Shown: positions 23,413 through 31,914 of the stretch, piece after piece | Layout: the number at the start of each line of letters is the position of its first letter | How positions within the stretch are numbered: the first letter of the stretch is position 1 | The notes under the pieces: model-generated | Told to the model about the DNA's origin: nothing | The model's database searches: none | What the model saw: the letters and a program-made list of their open reading frames with translations, nothing else | Program-made: the position numbers and the translations under genes | Origin: Hyphomicrobiales bacterium | GTDB lineage: Bacteria; Pseudomonadota; Alphaproteobacteria; Rhizobiales; JAJFHC01 | Reading direction: 5' to 3' | Assembly: GCA_021775835.1 (NCBI GenBank) | Contig: JAJFHC010000009.1 | Coordinates: 1-47,879, forward strand | Length of the DNA: 47,879 nucleotides

Positions 23413-25782
23413 ATGAACATTCAACGATCCCGCACCTCCGGCCCTGACTTTGGCGGCGAAAGACCTGTGCCGGCGGCGGATCCGCCGGGCACGGCGATTG
23501 ATCCGGTTTGCGACATGACGGTGTTGCTGAATCAGGAACAGCCAGCGTTAGAACATGGCGGCCAAACCTACCATTTCTGTTCCCAGCGCTGTCATGGCCG
23601 GTTTGAAGCGGACCCGGAATTCTACCTGACCGGCGGGCATAAGCGGCGCAAACGGGTGGCTGTTGAGGATACACATTACACGTGTCCGATGCATCCGGAA
23701 GTGATTGACGACAAACCATCTGACTGTCCTGCGTGCGGTATGGCGCTCGAGCCAGCCGGACTTCCTGGCGATGAACCGAACCAGGAACTGATCGATTTTA
23801 TGCGCCGGTTCTGGATCAGTGTTCTGCTGGCGTTGCCCCTGCTCGTTTTGACCATGGGGCCGATGGTGGGGCTGCCGATCCGGGAGTGGTTGGGAGAACG
23901 CACATCGGTTTTGATTGAACTGGCACTGGCAACACCTGTCGTTCTTTGGGCAGCCCTTCCGTTTTTCAAGCGCGGTTGGTCATCGGTGATCAACCGCAGT
24001 CCTAACATGTGGACCCTGATCGCGATTGGCGTTGGCTCGGCCTATATCTACAGTCTCGTGGCCAGCCTGGTGCCGGACAGTTTTCCGGCTGCGTTCCGGA
24101 CCGGCCCGGGTGTCGTTCCGGTCTATTTTGAAGCGTCGGTGGTCATCGTTGCACTGATTTTTCTGGGCCAGGTTCTGGAAATCAAGGCCCGGGAAAGAAC
24201 CGGGGCTGCCATTAAGGCGTTGTTGCGACTGGCTCCCGATACAGCCTGCCGGATCAGCGCAGACGGTACAGAGCGGGTCGTGCCGATTGAGAACATCCTC
24301 GAAGGCGACCGTGTTCGCGTCAAACCAGGTGATCGCGTACCGGTTGATGGAATGGTGCTGGAAGGCCGGTCCTCGATCGATGAAAGCATGATAACCGGGG
24401 AATCCGTTCCCGTGGAGAGATCACCAGGCGATCATGTAACAGCCGGCACGACCAACGGGCGGGGGACATTTGTCCTGGAGGCCCACAAGGTCGGCGATGA
24501 AACAATGCTCGCCCGGATCGTACAGTTGGTGGCGGCGGCACAACGTTCGCGTGCGCCGATTCAGGGCATGGCAGACAAGGTCGCCGCCTGGTTTGTGCCC
24601 CTGGTTGTCCTCGCCGCGATCGTGGCGTTCGCGGTCTGGGCGTCGGTTGGCCCAGAGCCCCGTCTGGTTTATGCGCTCGTGTCTGCGGTGTCTGTCCTGA
24701 TTATCGCCTGCCCGTGCGCGCTTGGCCTGGCAACACCAATGTCAATCATGACGGCGACCGGTCGCGGGGCACAGTCGGGAATTCTCATCCGTGACGCAGA
24801 AGCTCTTGAAAGGCTATCCGGGGTCGATGTGCTGATCGTCGACAAGACCGGAACGCTGACGGCTGGCCAACCGATATTGACGGATATCATTTCCCTGGGA
24901 ACGGAGACAGAAGACACGCTTCTCAGGTTGACAGCCACGCTTGAGAAAGGTTCGGAGCATCCGTTAGCCGACGCCGTGGTCTCTCACGCAACCGAAAAGG
25001 GTGTTAACCTGGGCGACGTTCGTGACTTCGAAGCCGTGACCGGAATGGGCGTTATGGGCCGCGTCGACGGAAGACTCGTGAGCCTTGGAAATGCGGCCAT
25101 GATGACGAAGATGGGTTTTGATCCGGTCGATGCCGAAAGCCAGGCCGCCCGGTTTCGCGACGACGGCAAGACCGCAATCATTGTCGCGGTTGACAATGCC
25201 ATTGCCGGGTTGGTGGCCGTTGCCGACCCGATCAAGCCGTCGAGTTCCGCAGCCCTGCGATCCCTGCGCGACTCAGGCCTGAGCATAATCATGGCGACGG
25301 GAGACAACGACCGGACAGCCCGCGCCGTGGCGTCGAAACTCGACATTATGGATGTGCATGCGGGACTTATGCCTGCCGACAAGCTTGAACTGATCAAGAC
25401 GCTGCAGTCCCAGGGCCGGTCTGTTGCCATGGCAGGTGACGGGGTCAATGACGCGCCCGCTCTTGCGGCGGCTGATGTGGGTATCGCCATGGGAACAGGC
25501 GCCGATGTGGCCATCGAAAGTGCCGGCATTACCCTGGTCAAAGGCAATCTTGAAGCCCTGGTTCGGGCTCGTGTTCTGGCGCAGGCAACGATTCGCAACA
25601 TCAAGCAGAACCTCGTCTTTGCCTTCGGCTACAACGCGATCGGCGTGCCGGTGGCCGCCGGGGCCCTGTTTCCCCTGACCGGCCTTTTGTTGTCGCCGAT
25701 GATTGCTGCTGCAGCCATGAGTCTGTCGTCCGTCTCTGTCATCTCGAATGCGCTGCGGCTTAAGACCCTGAAACTTGACTGA
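23413..25782 (+). CDS. copA: Copper-exporting P1B-type ATPase (CopA-like), 789 aa
   Basis: This enzyme exports Cu(I) from the cytoplasm using ATP. The N-terminus carries a YHS-like domain (about 29-72: IDPVCDMTV...YHFCSQRC) and a heavy-metal-binding domain (88-115: YTCPMHPEVI...CPACGMALEP) instead of the usual HMA ferredoxin-like domain. Core motifs are TGE in MITGESVPVE, the metal-path CPC in IIACPCALGLATP, the phosphorylation site VDKTGTLTAG, the HP motif in GSEHPLADAV, and GDGVNDAPALAAADVGIAMG. The last membrane segment has MSLSSVSVISNALR. I chose ATG 23413 because the frame's earlier start (23269) lies upstream of the CueR promoter and could not be transcribed from it. It is followed by the cueR gene. 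Confidence 0.94.
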   Translation: MNIQRSRTSGPDFGGERPVPAADPPGTAIDPVCDMTVLLNQEQPALEHGGQTYHFCSQRCHGRFEADPEFYLTGGHKRRKRVAVEDTHYTCPMHPEVIDDKPSDCPACGMALEPAGLPGDEPNQELIDFMRRFWISVLLALPLLVLTMGPMVGLPIREWLGERTSVLIELALATPVVLWAALPFFKRGWSSVINRSPNMWTLIAIGVGSAYIYSLVASLVPDSFPAAFRTGPGVVPVYFEASVVIVALIFLGQVLEIKARERTGAAIKALLRLAPDTACRISADGTERVVPIENILEGDRVRVKPGDRVPVDGMVLEGRSSIDESMITGESVPVERSPGDHVTAGTTNGRGTFVLEAHKVGDETMLARIVQLVAAAQRSRAPIQGMADKVAAWFVPLVVLAAIVAFAVWASVGPEPRLVYALVSAVSVLIIACPCALGLATPMSIMTATGRGAQSGILIRDAEALERLSGVDVLIVDKTGTLTAGQPILTDIISLGTETEDTLLRLTATLEKGSEHPLADAVVSHATEKGVNLGDVRDFEAVTGMGVMGRVDGRLVSLGNAAMMTKMGFDPVDAESQAARFRDDGKTAIIVAVDNAIAGLVAVADPIKPSSSAALRSLRDSGLSIIMATGDNDRTARAVASKLDIMDVHAGLMPADKLELIKTLQSQGRSVAMAGDGVNDAPALAAADVGIAMGTGADVAIESAGITLVKGNLEALVRARVLAQATIRNIKQNLVFAFGYNAIGVPVAAGALFPLTGLLLSPMIAAAAMSLSSVSVISNALRLKTLKLD

Positions 25783-25822
25783 CGGTGTTGCGGTCGCAAC
25801 CGAGGCATTAGGGAGTGTATTC

Positions 25823-25852
25823 TTGAGTTTCCTGTAACTGGAAGGTTATGGT
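25823..25852 (+). promoter_or_regulatory. Second CueR-type promoter, upstream of cueR
   Basis: TTGAGT (25823-25828) and TATGGT (25847-25852) are 18 bp apart, spanning the dyad-like TTCCTGTAACTGGAAGG. It aligns with the promoter at 23347-23377, the right half CTGGAAGG being identical. This implies that cueR is autoregulated. The spacer is one base shorter than in the ATPase promoter, so its response may differ. Confidence 0.7.
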
Positions 25853-25926
25853 AGTGGAAACCCGAAGAAAACGAGATGTTCTGCGCTAACGAGCGCGGGC
25901 AGTGAGCTGCGGGAAAGGCAGAAGTG

Positions 25927-26325
25927 ATGAATATTGGACAAGCTTCGCGACAATCGGGGTTACCGGCAAAGACGATCCGTTATTACGAAGACATTGCCCT
26001 GTTGAAACCTTCGAGGGCGGCAAACGGTTACCGAGATTATTGTGACGAGGACATACACCGCCTCCGGTTTCTTCAGCGTTCCCGCAGTCTCGGGTTTTCC
26101 ATCGAGGAATGCCGTCAGTTGTTGTCGCTTTATGAAGACAAGCATCGCGCAAGTGCCGACGTGAAAGCGCTGGCAAACGGCAAAATACTGGAAGTCCGGC
26201 GCAAGATTGACGAACTCAGATCGATGGAAGCTACATTGAAGGCGCTGGCTGAGAACTGCCGGGGCAATAACCGGCCAGACTGCCCGATCCTGGACGACAT
26301 CGCCGGCGATCTCGGTCGCAAGTAA
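25927..26325 (+). CDS. cueR: CueR-type MerR-family copper-responsive regulator, 132 aa
   Basis: The MerR N-terminal HTH (MNIGQASRQSGLPAKTIRYY) is followed by a dimerisation helix and a metal loop. Cys111 and Cys119 in NCRGNNRPDCPI have the same spacing as Cys112 and Cys120 of E. coli CueR. Ser76 in RASADVK matches the Ser that marks monovalent-metal (Cu+/Ag+/Au+) sensors. This makes it an activator of the upstream ATPase gene through the 19-bp-spacer promoter. GTG 25924 directly precedes the ATG and is an alternative start; both share AAAGGCAG upstream. Confidence 0.92.
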   Translation: MNIGQASRQSGLPAKTIRYYEDIALLKPSRAANGYRDYCDEDIHRLRFLQRSRSLGFSIEECRQLLSLYEDKHRASADVKALANGKILEVRRKIDELRSMEATLKALAENCRGNNRPDCPILDDIAGDLGRK

Positions 26326-26392
26326 GGACGCCATTGGACCGGCGGATCTGATTCTGCCGGGAAGTGTCCGCGTATGCCCGCCGGTTGACGAC

Positions 26393-26409
26393 GCTCTCTT
26401 GAAGAGAGC
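26393..26409. promoter_or_regulatory. 17-bp palindrome upstream of the carbamoylase-type gene
   Basis: GCTCTCTT-G-AAGAGAGC is symmetrical on both sides of one central base. It lies 68 bp after the cueR stop and 107 bp before the next gene. There is no T tract after it, so a rho-independent terminator is unlikely. An operator is more likely. A TTGACG hexamer at 26385-26390 lies just before it, but I see no good -10 partner. Confidence 0.4.
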
Positions 26410-26516
26410 CTCGGTCAGCGGTTGGCATTAACCATGTTGATTGCGAGTTACGGCTATCGGTGCGCTGCGTATTGCGTGAACGTACGCCAGCATTCATAAA
26501 AGAAGCTGGAGAAGCA

Positions 26517-27800
26517 ATGATAGATGTCAATCAAGAACGCCTCTGGCACACCATGATGCACATGGCTGAGGTCGGTAAACTGCCCGGTGGCGGCAATTGC
26601 CGGACGGCGCTTTCCAACGAGGATCGCGAAGGGCGGGACCTGTTCGTGCGCTGGTGCCAGGAAGCCGGATGCACCGTCGACATTGATCAGGTGGGGAACA
26701 TTTTTGCACGCAGGCCCGGACGCAGCCGCAGGCTTGGGGCCGTGGCTACAGGCAGTCATCTTGACACGCAACCTCATGGCGGGCGGTTTGACGGCGTCTT
26801 CGGTGTGCTGGCCGGCCTCGAAGTCGTGCGCAGCTTGAACGATGCAAACATCGAGACGGCGGCGCCGATCGATATCGTAAACTGGACCAATGAAGAGGGG
26901 GTCCGGTTCTCTCCTCCCTTGACAGGTTCGTCAGCATTCGCGGGCAAGATCTCGACCGAAGAGGTTCATGCGGTCCAGGTTCACGCCGGAGGGACCGTCG
27001 GAGAGGAACTATCCCGCACGGGATATCTCGGCAAGCTTGCAACCGGTAAGCGCGACATTAGCTGCTTTATCGAGGTGCACATCGAGCAAGGCCCGAAGCT
27101 GGAGGCCGAGAGGCTCACGATCGGTGTGGTAACCGGTGTTCAGGGCATGCGCTGGCTTACCGTTGATGTCCGGGGCCGCGACGCCCATGCGGGAACGGTT
27201 CCGATGGACTTGCGGCGCGACGCCATGGCAGGGGCTGCCCAGATGATTTCCGAATTTTACGACATTGCGCTGACGGCATCACCGGACATTCGGGCAACTG
27301 TCGGACGAGTCGACGTCATTCCCAATTCCGGTTCCACGATACCGGGAAAGGTGGTGTTCAACATCGATCTTCGCCATCCAGACGATCACGTGCTCGATGC
27401 AGTGGAGCAGCGGTTTCGCAAGCGATTTTCGGAGATTTCTCTGAACCGATCCCTTGAAACACACTTTTCCCCGTCCCTGAACAATCCCGCCGTGACATTT
27501 GATGAAGACCTTGTGGCAGCAGTCCGCAAGTCGGCGGTGCAGCGTGAACTTCCTTACTGTGACATGATCAGTGGAGCGGGCCACGACGCGATGAATATTG
27601 CAGGCGTTGTTCCAACCGCCATGATCTTTGTCCCCTGCCTCGACGGCGTCAGCCACAATGAGGCGGAATATGCGACACCGGAGGACCTGGCGGCAGGCGC
27701 GAATGTCCTGCTGGATACCCTTCTTTCCAAAGCCGGCGCCATGCGGATGGCCCCGCGGCCGGTCGAAGCCGAAGCAACCATCGACGCCGATGGCTTGTAA
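26517..27800 (+). CDS. M20-family Zn-dependent N-carbamoyl amino acid hydrolase-like protein, 427 aa
   Basis: This is an amidohydrolase of the L-carbamoylase, beta-ureidopropionase and allantoate amidohydrolase group. Motifs are GSHLDTQPHGGRFDG (metal His and Asp), VNWTNEEGVRFSPPLTGS (Glu-Glu), CFIEVHIEQGP (His), RGRDAHAGTVPMDLRRDA (dimer-domain substrate contacts), SGAGHDAMN and GVSHNEAEYA (last metal His). Family reactions release CO2 and NH3 from N-carbamoyl groups. ATG 26517 has GGAGAAG just upstream; the frame opens earlier at 26460 without one. It lies upstream of an orphan solute-binding protein on the same strand, which suggests that it processes an imported ureido compound. The exact substrate cannot be told from sequence alone. 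Confidence 0.9.
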   Translation: MIDVNQERLWHTMMHMAEVGKLPGGGNCRTALSNEDREGRDLFVRWCQEAGCTVDIDQVGNIFARRPGRSRRLGAVATGSHLDTQPHGGRFDGVFGVLAGLEVVRSLNDANIETAAPIDIVNWTNEEGVRFSPPLTGSSAFAGKISTEEVHAVQVHAGGTVGEELSRTGYLGKLATGKRDISCFIEVHIEQGPKLEAERLTIGVVTGVQGMRWLTVDVRGRDAHAGTVPMDLRRDAMAGAAQMISEFYDIALTASPDIRATVGRVDVIPNSGSTIPGKVVFNIDLRHPDDHVLDAVEQRFRKRFSEISLNRSLETHFSPSLNNPAVTFDEDLVAAVRKSAVQRELPYCDMISGAGHDAMNIAGVVPTAMIFVPCLDGVSHNEAEYATPEDLAAGANVLLDTLLSKAGAMRMAPRPVEAEATIDADGL

Positions 27801-27812
27801 AGGCGGATGCTG

Positions 27813-27851
27813 AGTTTCCTGTCGCGCACATCTGTTGTCCTACAGGAAACT
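27813..27851. repeat. 10-bp perfect inverted repeat between hydrolase and binding-protein genes
   Basis: AGTTTCCTGT (27813-27822) and ACAGGAAACT (27842-27851) are perfect inverted copies with a 19-nt spacer. It starts 13 bp after the hydrolase stop and ends about 160 bp before the next gene. No T run follows, so it may be an mRNA-stabilising stem or a regulator site rather than a terminator. Confidence 0.45.
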
Positions 27852-28009
27852 GACTCGCTGGGTGCAAGGCAGTAGATCTGCGCATTTTGTTTATCGTTAA
27901 ACATTGATTGGAAAGGAAGAATTGACGTAAGCTTTGCGACGGTGAAGGAAATTTGCAATTCTGACAATGCGATGTCTTCGAGAATCGACACAAACGGGAG
28001 AAAATTGAG

Positions 28010-29605
28010 ATGAAGAAACAAAAGGATAAGTCAAGCCGTATCAGCGTCGGTACGGTTGATCGCCGCGAGCTCATGGCGGGTGCAGCCGCTGTTGGCATGT
28101 TTGCGGCCGCCGGCCCGATACTCGGGATACAGCCTGCTCATGCGATGACACCAAAGAAGGGCGGTCATCTTCGTCTTGCGACCGCGGAAGGATCGTCCAG
28201 CGACGTTCTTGATCCCGCCCCAGACTCCAGTGCCTTCATCACGATGCTGTCGTCAACCTACCTGGGCCAGCTCACGGAAGTTGACGCGAATGGTGGGCTT
28301 CAACCTCAGCTTGCAGAGTCCTTTGAGCCGAATGCGACGGCGACCGAATGGGTGTTCAATCTCCGAAAGGGTGTCACGTTCCACGACGGCAAATCGTTTG
28401 AGGCGGAAGATGTTGTGGCCACCATCAATCACCACCGCGGCAAGGATTCCAAATCGTCGCTGAAGGCATTTGCTGCCCAGGTTGAAGACGTCAAGGCCGA
28501 TGGTAAGCACCGGGTTATCCTCTCCCTCAAGGAAGGCAATGCGGACTATCCGTTTATCCTGAGCACAGGCGCGTTCTCCATTTTGCCGAGCAAAGACGGC
28601 AAGGCTCTACCGCTGGCTGGTAAAGGCACTGGCGCTTATATGCTGGATGAGATCGAGACCGGTGTACGGGCTGTTCTCAAGAAGAACCCCAACCATTTCG
28701 ATGACAGTGTCGGGCATTTCGACTCTGCCGAGTTGCTGATCGTTGCGGACGCGGCGGCACGGCAGAACGCTCTCCTGTCCGGACAGGTCGACATGATGGA
28801 TAAGGTCGATCTGAAAACGGCACATCTTCTTGAGAAGAAGGAGAACATCGAGGTCCTGGAAGTTACCGGCACGCTTCACTACACATTCCCAATGGATACC
28901 CGTAAAGGGCCGTTCTCGGACAACAATGTACGGATGGCGCTCAAGCATTCGATTGACCGCGAAGAAATCCTGCAAAAGGTGCTGCGTGGCCGCGGTGCCG
29001 TCGGCAACGACCATCCGATCTCGCCGGCAAACCGGTACTACAACACGGAGTTGAAGGCACGTCCCTACGATCCGGAGAAGGCCAAGTTCTATCTGAAGCA
29101 AGCTGGTTTGGATAAACTGGACGTGGAACTCAGTGCATCCGACGCTATTTGGAACGGGGCCGTCGATGCTGTGGTGCTTTATCGCGAGCAGGCTGCCAAG
29201 GCCGGAATCAACATTACGGCGAACCGCGTACCCAATGACGGCTACTGGTCAAACGTCTGGATGAAGCATCCGTGGTGTGCAAGTTACTGGAGTGGACGCC
29301 CGACCGAGGACTGGATGTTCTCGCAAGGCTATGGCGGCGACTCCAGCTGGAACGAGTCGTTCTGGCAGCACGAAAAGTTCAACCTGCTGCTGAAAGCTGC
29401 CCGTGCAGAACTTGACGATGCGAAGCGCCGTGACATGTATTGGGAAATGCAGTCGCTGGTGCGTGACGAAGGCGGTTCGGTTGTGCCGCTGTTTGCAAGT
29501 CACGTCATGGCTCATCAGAAAGGCAAGCTCGGTCATCCCGCGAAAGTGGCCGGCAACTGGAATCTCGATGGCTACAAGCTGATTGAACGCTGGTGGTTTG
29601 CCTGA
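28010..29605 (+). CDS. Tat-exported ABC solute-binding protein, family 5 (peptide/amine type), 531 aa
   Basis: This is the periplasmic receptor of an oligopeptide/nickel-type importer. The N-terminus has a twin-arginine signal (TVDRRELMAGAAAVGMFAAA, Arg18-Arg19) and a cleavage site after PAHA near residue 45, so it is probably folded before export. SBP_bac_5 hallmarks are QPQLAESFEPNATATEWVFN, LRKGVTFHDGKSFEAEDVV and MALKHSIDREEIL. Such proteins normally sit next to DppBCDF-type permease and ATPase genes, but none is adjacent here. The upstream neighbour is a carbamoylase-type hydrolase. A strong terminator follows at 29623-29660, so it ends a transcription unit. The ligand is unknown. Confidence 0.9.
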   Translation: MKKQKDKSSRISVGTVDRRELMAGAAAVGMFAAAGPILGIQPAHAMTPKKGGHLRLATAEGSSSDVLDPAPDSSAFITMLSSTYLGQLTEVDANGGLQPQLAESFEPNATATEWVFNLRKGVTFHDGKSFEAEDVVATINHHRGKDSKSSLKAFAAQVEDVKADGKHRVILSLKEGNADYPFILSTGAFSILPSKDGKALPLAGKGTGAYMLDEIETGVRAVLKKNPNHFDDSVGHFDSAELLIVADAAARQNALLSGQVDMMDKVDLKTAHLLEKKENIEVLEVTGTLHYTFPMDTRKGPFSDNNVRMALKHSIDREEILQKVLRGRGAVGNDHPISPANRYYNTELKARPYDPEKAKFYLKQAGLDKLDVELSASDAIWNGAVDAVVLYREQAAKAGINITANRVPNDGYWSNVWMKHPWCASYWSGRPTEDWMFSQGYGGDSSWNESFWQHEKFNLLLKAARAELDDAKRRDMYWEMQSLVRDEGGSVVPLFASHVMAHQKGKLGHPAKVAGNWNLDGYKLIERWWFA

Positions 29606-29622
29606 TACAAAACAAGCTTGAG

Positions 29623-29660
29623 GGGGCTGCATCGGACGTACCGGTGCGGCCCCTTTTTTT
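29623..29660 (+). terminator. Rho-independent terminator after the solute-binding protein gene
   Basis: A 13-bp stem (29623-29635 with 29641-29653, two G-U pairs) closes a 5-nt loop ACGTA and is followed directly by seven T residues (29654-29660). It lies 17 nt after the stop codon. It is the clearest intrinsic terminator in the window. Confidence 0.93.
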
Positions 29661-29692
29661 GCCTGTTGTGTTCAACAAACGAGAGAAAAGCA

Positions 29693-30562
29693 ATGATCAG
29701 ATCCCTTCCGAATTTTCTGGTGACAGCAACATCCCTGTTGCTGTTGAGTGCCGCGGCCAACGCGGCTTCAGAGAAGCACGAGAACGTGTCGGACGAGACC
29801 ATTGCAGGCCAAAGGGGAATGTTGGCAAAAAGCACGAAGGATGCCGGGTTCGGACCTCAGTCGCCCCGCGACATCGACTCTGCCACGGGCAACAACAGCC
29901 GCGTGTTCCAAGCCGCGCCCATGCATACACAGATGAATCTGTGCAACATCCACTTTCACAAGAACGCCGAGCATAAGGGCGGTGAGTTTGCCAAACATGC
30001 GGGCAATGGCGACGGTCACGGATATCAGAGCGGGTACGTCTATTCGGGTCAGTTGAGCGCTGCCGAATTGGCCAAACTCGACAAGGAAATTGGCGCGAGC
30101 GACCACGGAAGTCTTGTTCCAGGCGATACCATTGAAGTTCACTACGTGCATTCCACGGCCAAGGTGAAACCCGGTCCAACTCTTGGGTCCTGCTTGAGCG
30201 ACTCCATCAAGAACCCCCAACTGCGGGTCGAGACCCAGGTGTATGTCCTGGTCAATGACAAGAACGCTCTCAACTTCGTCGAGCTGACCAAACTAGGCGT
30301 CAAGAACGGCATGCAGCAGGCCCTGAACATTCCGGCAGATACCGGCACGCCCATTCAGTACGCTGGTTCCACGACAGGCCCTGGTTACAACGAAAAGGGA
30401 TCGCCCTTTCAGGTGACATGGAGCGTCCGGCCCAAGGTTGCGAAGGTGAACATCGAGACGGTCGGTGAGTGGCTAAAGGACAACGTGTTTGATGAAGATC
30501 ATGCGCACGGCGTCAGGAACCTGGTGATCAATCCCGACCTTCTGTCGAAAATCACGCAATAG
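29693..30562 (+). CDS. Putative delta-class carbonic anhydrase, exported, 289 aa
   Basis: This is probably a periplasmic enzyme that interconverts CO2 and bicarbonate. A signal peptide covers about residues 1-24 (NFLVTATSLLLLSAAANA before ASEKH). The segment MNLCNIHFHKNAEHKGGEF has clustered His (87, 89, 94) that fit a zinc site, and the overall pattern matches bacterial proteins annotated as delta-class carbonic anhydrase, a class first known from marine diatoms and dinoflagellates. A second His-rich stretch, NGDGHGYQSG, follows. ATG 29693 has GAGAG upstream; the frame opens earlier at 29618 inside the preceding terminator, so I reject that start. It is separated from its upstream neighbour by a strong terminator and is convergent with the glutamine synthetase-like gene. 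Confidence 0.75.
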   Translation: MIRSLPNFLVTATSLLLLSAAANAASEKHENVSDETIAGQRGMLAKSTKDAGFGPQSPRDIDSATGNNSRVFQAAPMHTQMNLCNIHFHKNAEHKGGEFAKHAGNGDGHGYQSGYVYSGQLSAAELAKLDKEIGASDHGSLVPGDTIEVHYVHSTAKVKPGPTLGSCLSDSIKNPQLRVETQVYVLVNDKNALNFVELTKLGVKNGMQQALNIPADTGTPIQYAGSTTGPGYNEKGSPFQVTWSVRPKVAKVNIETVGEWLKDNVFDEDHAHGVRNLVINPDLLSKITQ

Positions 30563-30600
30563 GCCGAGTTGCATACGAATACGAAATCTACTGACTCCTC

Positions 30601-31914
30601 TCAGTAAGCCTCTTCGTAAGCCTGGCAAATTTCTGCTTCGGACATGTTCTCCAGAAACGCGATCTCGCCTTGTTTGTGTTTCACGTAGATGTCCGCGAAG
30701 TCTCCCGGGAACCACGAGGTGACGGTGTCGTTGGCGGAGAACCGTTCAAGAGCAGCCTCCAGAGTTTGGGGCAGCCTGACATAACCCTTGGCCGCCAGGT
30801 CCGTGCTTGAGAGCAAAGAGAGATCTTCCTGGGTGGCGTCGGGGGCGGCGAGGTTCTCTTCCACGCCTTGTACGCCGGCATGGACGATGGCGGCCAGCTG
30901 GAGATAGGGGCTTGCCGCGGCGTCGCCCGCCCGGAATTCGAAATTGTATTGCGCCGCCTTGGCCACGTCGCTGACGTCCGATACGGGACAGATCCGGACG
31001 GCGGCCTCGCGGTCGCGAAAACCGAGATTGTTGAACGCGGCACTCCAGCGGTGGGGGGTCAGGCGGGTGTAGGAGACAACGCTCGGGGCGGTAATCGCAA
31101 CGATGGCATCAAGGTGTTTCAGAATGCCGGCAACGAAGCTGCCGGTGATCTTGCTCTGGCCATGCCTGCCTGCCGGATCATAGGTCGCCGGATTGCCGTC
31201 GGCGTCGCGGAAGCTCATGTGGATGTGGACGCCGTTACCGACACCGGCCGGGTCGCGCAGGGGCGTGAAGCTGACGGCGCTGTCAAAGCGCTGGGCGACA
31301 GTATGAATGATTTCACGCAGGATGATCGAATTGTCGGCGCCCCTCAGGCCCTCGGCCGGACCCATGGTGACTTCATACTGGTCGATGCCATACTCCTTCA
31401 TGAATGTGTCCGGAACGATACGGGCATCACGCATGACGGCGATCAGGGTTTCCATGAAGGCCCGCTCAGTCCTGAAGCCCGCGGTTGTGTAGGCGCTCCC
31501 CAGTGGGCAGCTCTTGTCGCGAAAATGAAACTCGTGCTCGAAGGCACCGACGAGGGTAAGACCAGTGACGCTTTTCAGTCGTTCCAGGGCAGACGCCAGG
31601 ATCGAACGGGTGCAGCATTCCCACGGTGTGCCATCGGTTTCGCGAATGTCACCAATGATGAACCGCTCCGGCGACGTGCCGTCTTCGAAATCAACATCGG
31701 TGCGGGTGGTCTGGTCGGGAATCAGGACCAGGTCGCCCAGGGCGCCGTACGGGCTGTCGGCGATCGCGTCGAAGCACGTGATCTGGACGTTGGTCGGCGT
31801 CCAGCCGATGCCGCGCCTGGCCCGTTTGTCGAAATCCGACAGGGGAAAGGCCTTGCCTCTGACCTTGCCGGCAATGTCGCTGCAACAGGCGAGCATCAGT
31901 TCTTCTCGTTTCAT
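30601..31914 (-). CDS. Glutamine synthetase-family protein (GlnA/PuuA/GMAS-like), 437 aa
   Basis: This is an ATP-dependent gamma-glutamyl ligase that joins glutamate to ammonia or an amine. Key motifs are VGAFEHEFHF (metal Glu residues), YGIDQYEVTMGPAEG (Glu), GNGVHIHMSF (ATP/metal His) and VSYTRLTPHRWSAAF (substrate Arg). The typical GSI adenylylation loop is not evident, and the length suits the non-canonical branch that includes gamma-glutamylpolyamine and gamma-glutamylmethylamide synthetases. Its start overlaps the RpiR stop by one base (TGATG). Given the abundance of methylamine-releasing enzymes in the window, a role with amines rather than bulk ammonia is plausible but not shown. Confidence 0.87.
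   Translation of the reverse strand: MKREELMLACCSDIAGKVRGKAFPLSDFDKRARRGIGWTPTNVQITCFDAIADSPYGALGDLVLIPDQTTRTDVDFEDGTSPERFIIGDIRETDGTPWECCTRSILASALERLKSVTGLTLVGAFEHEFHFRDKSCPLGSAYTTAGFRTERAFMETLIAVMRDARIVPDTFMKEYGIDQYEVTMGPAEGLRGADNSIILREIIHTVAQRFDSAVSFTPLRDPAGVGNGVHIHMSFRDADGNPATYDPAGRHGQSKITGSFVAGILKHLDAIVAITAPSVVSYTRLTPHRWSAAFNNLGFRDREAAVRICPVSDVSDVAKAAQYNFEFRAGDAAASPYLQLAAIVHAGVQGVEENLAAPDATQEDLSLLSSTDLAAKGYVRLPQTLEAALERFSANDTVTSWFPGDFADIYVKHKQGEIAFLENMSEAEICQAYEEAY

Noticed and set aside
27811..27822. TGAGTTTCCTGT shared with the cueR promoter (25824-25835), suggesting copper control of the downstream gene
   Set aside because: Only half of the CueR dyad is shared, and no MerR-type promoter geometry is present here. 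I take it as coincidence.
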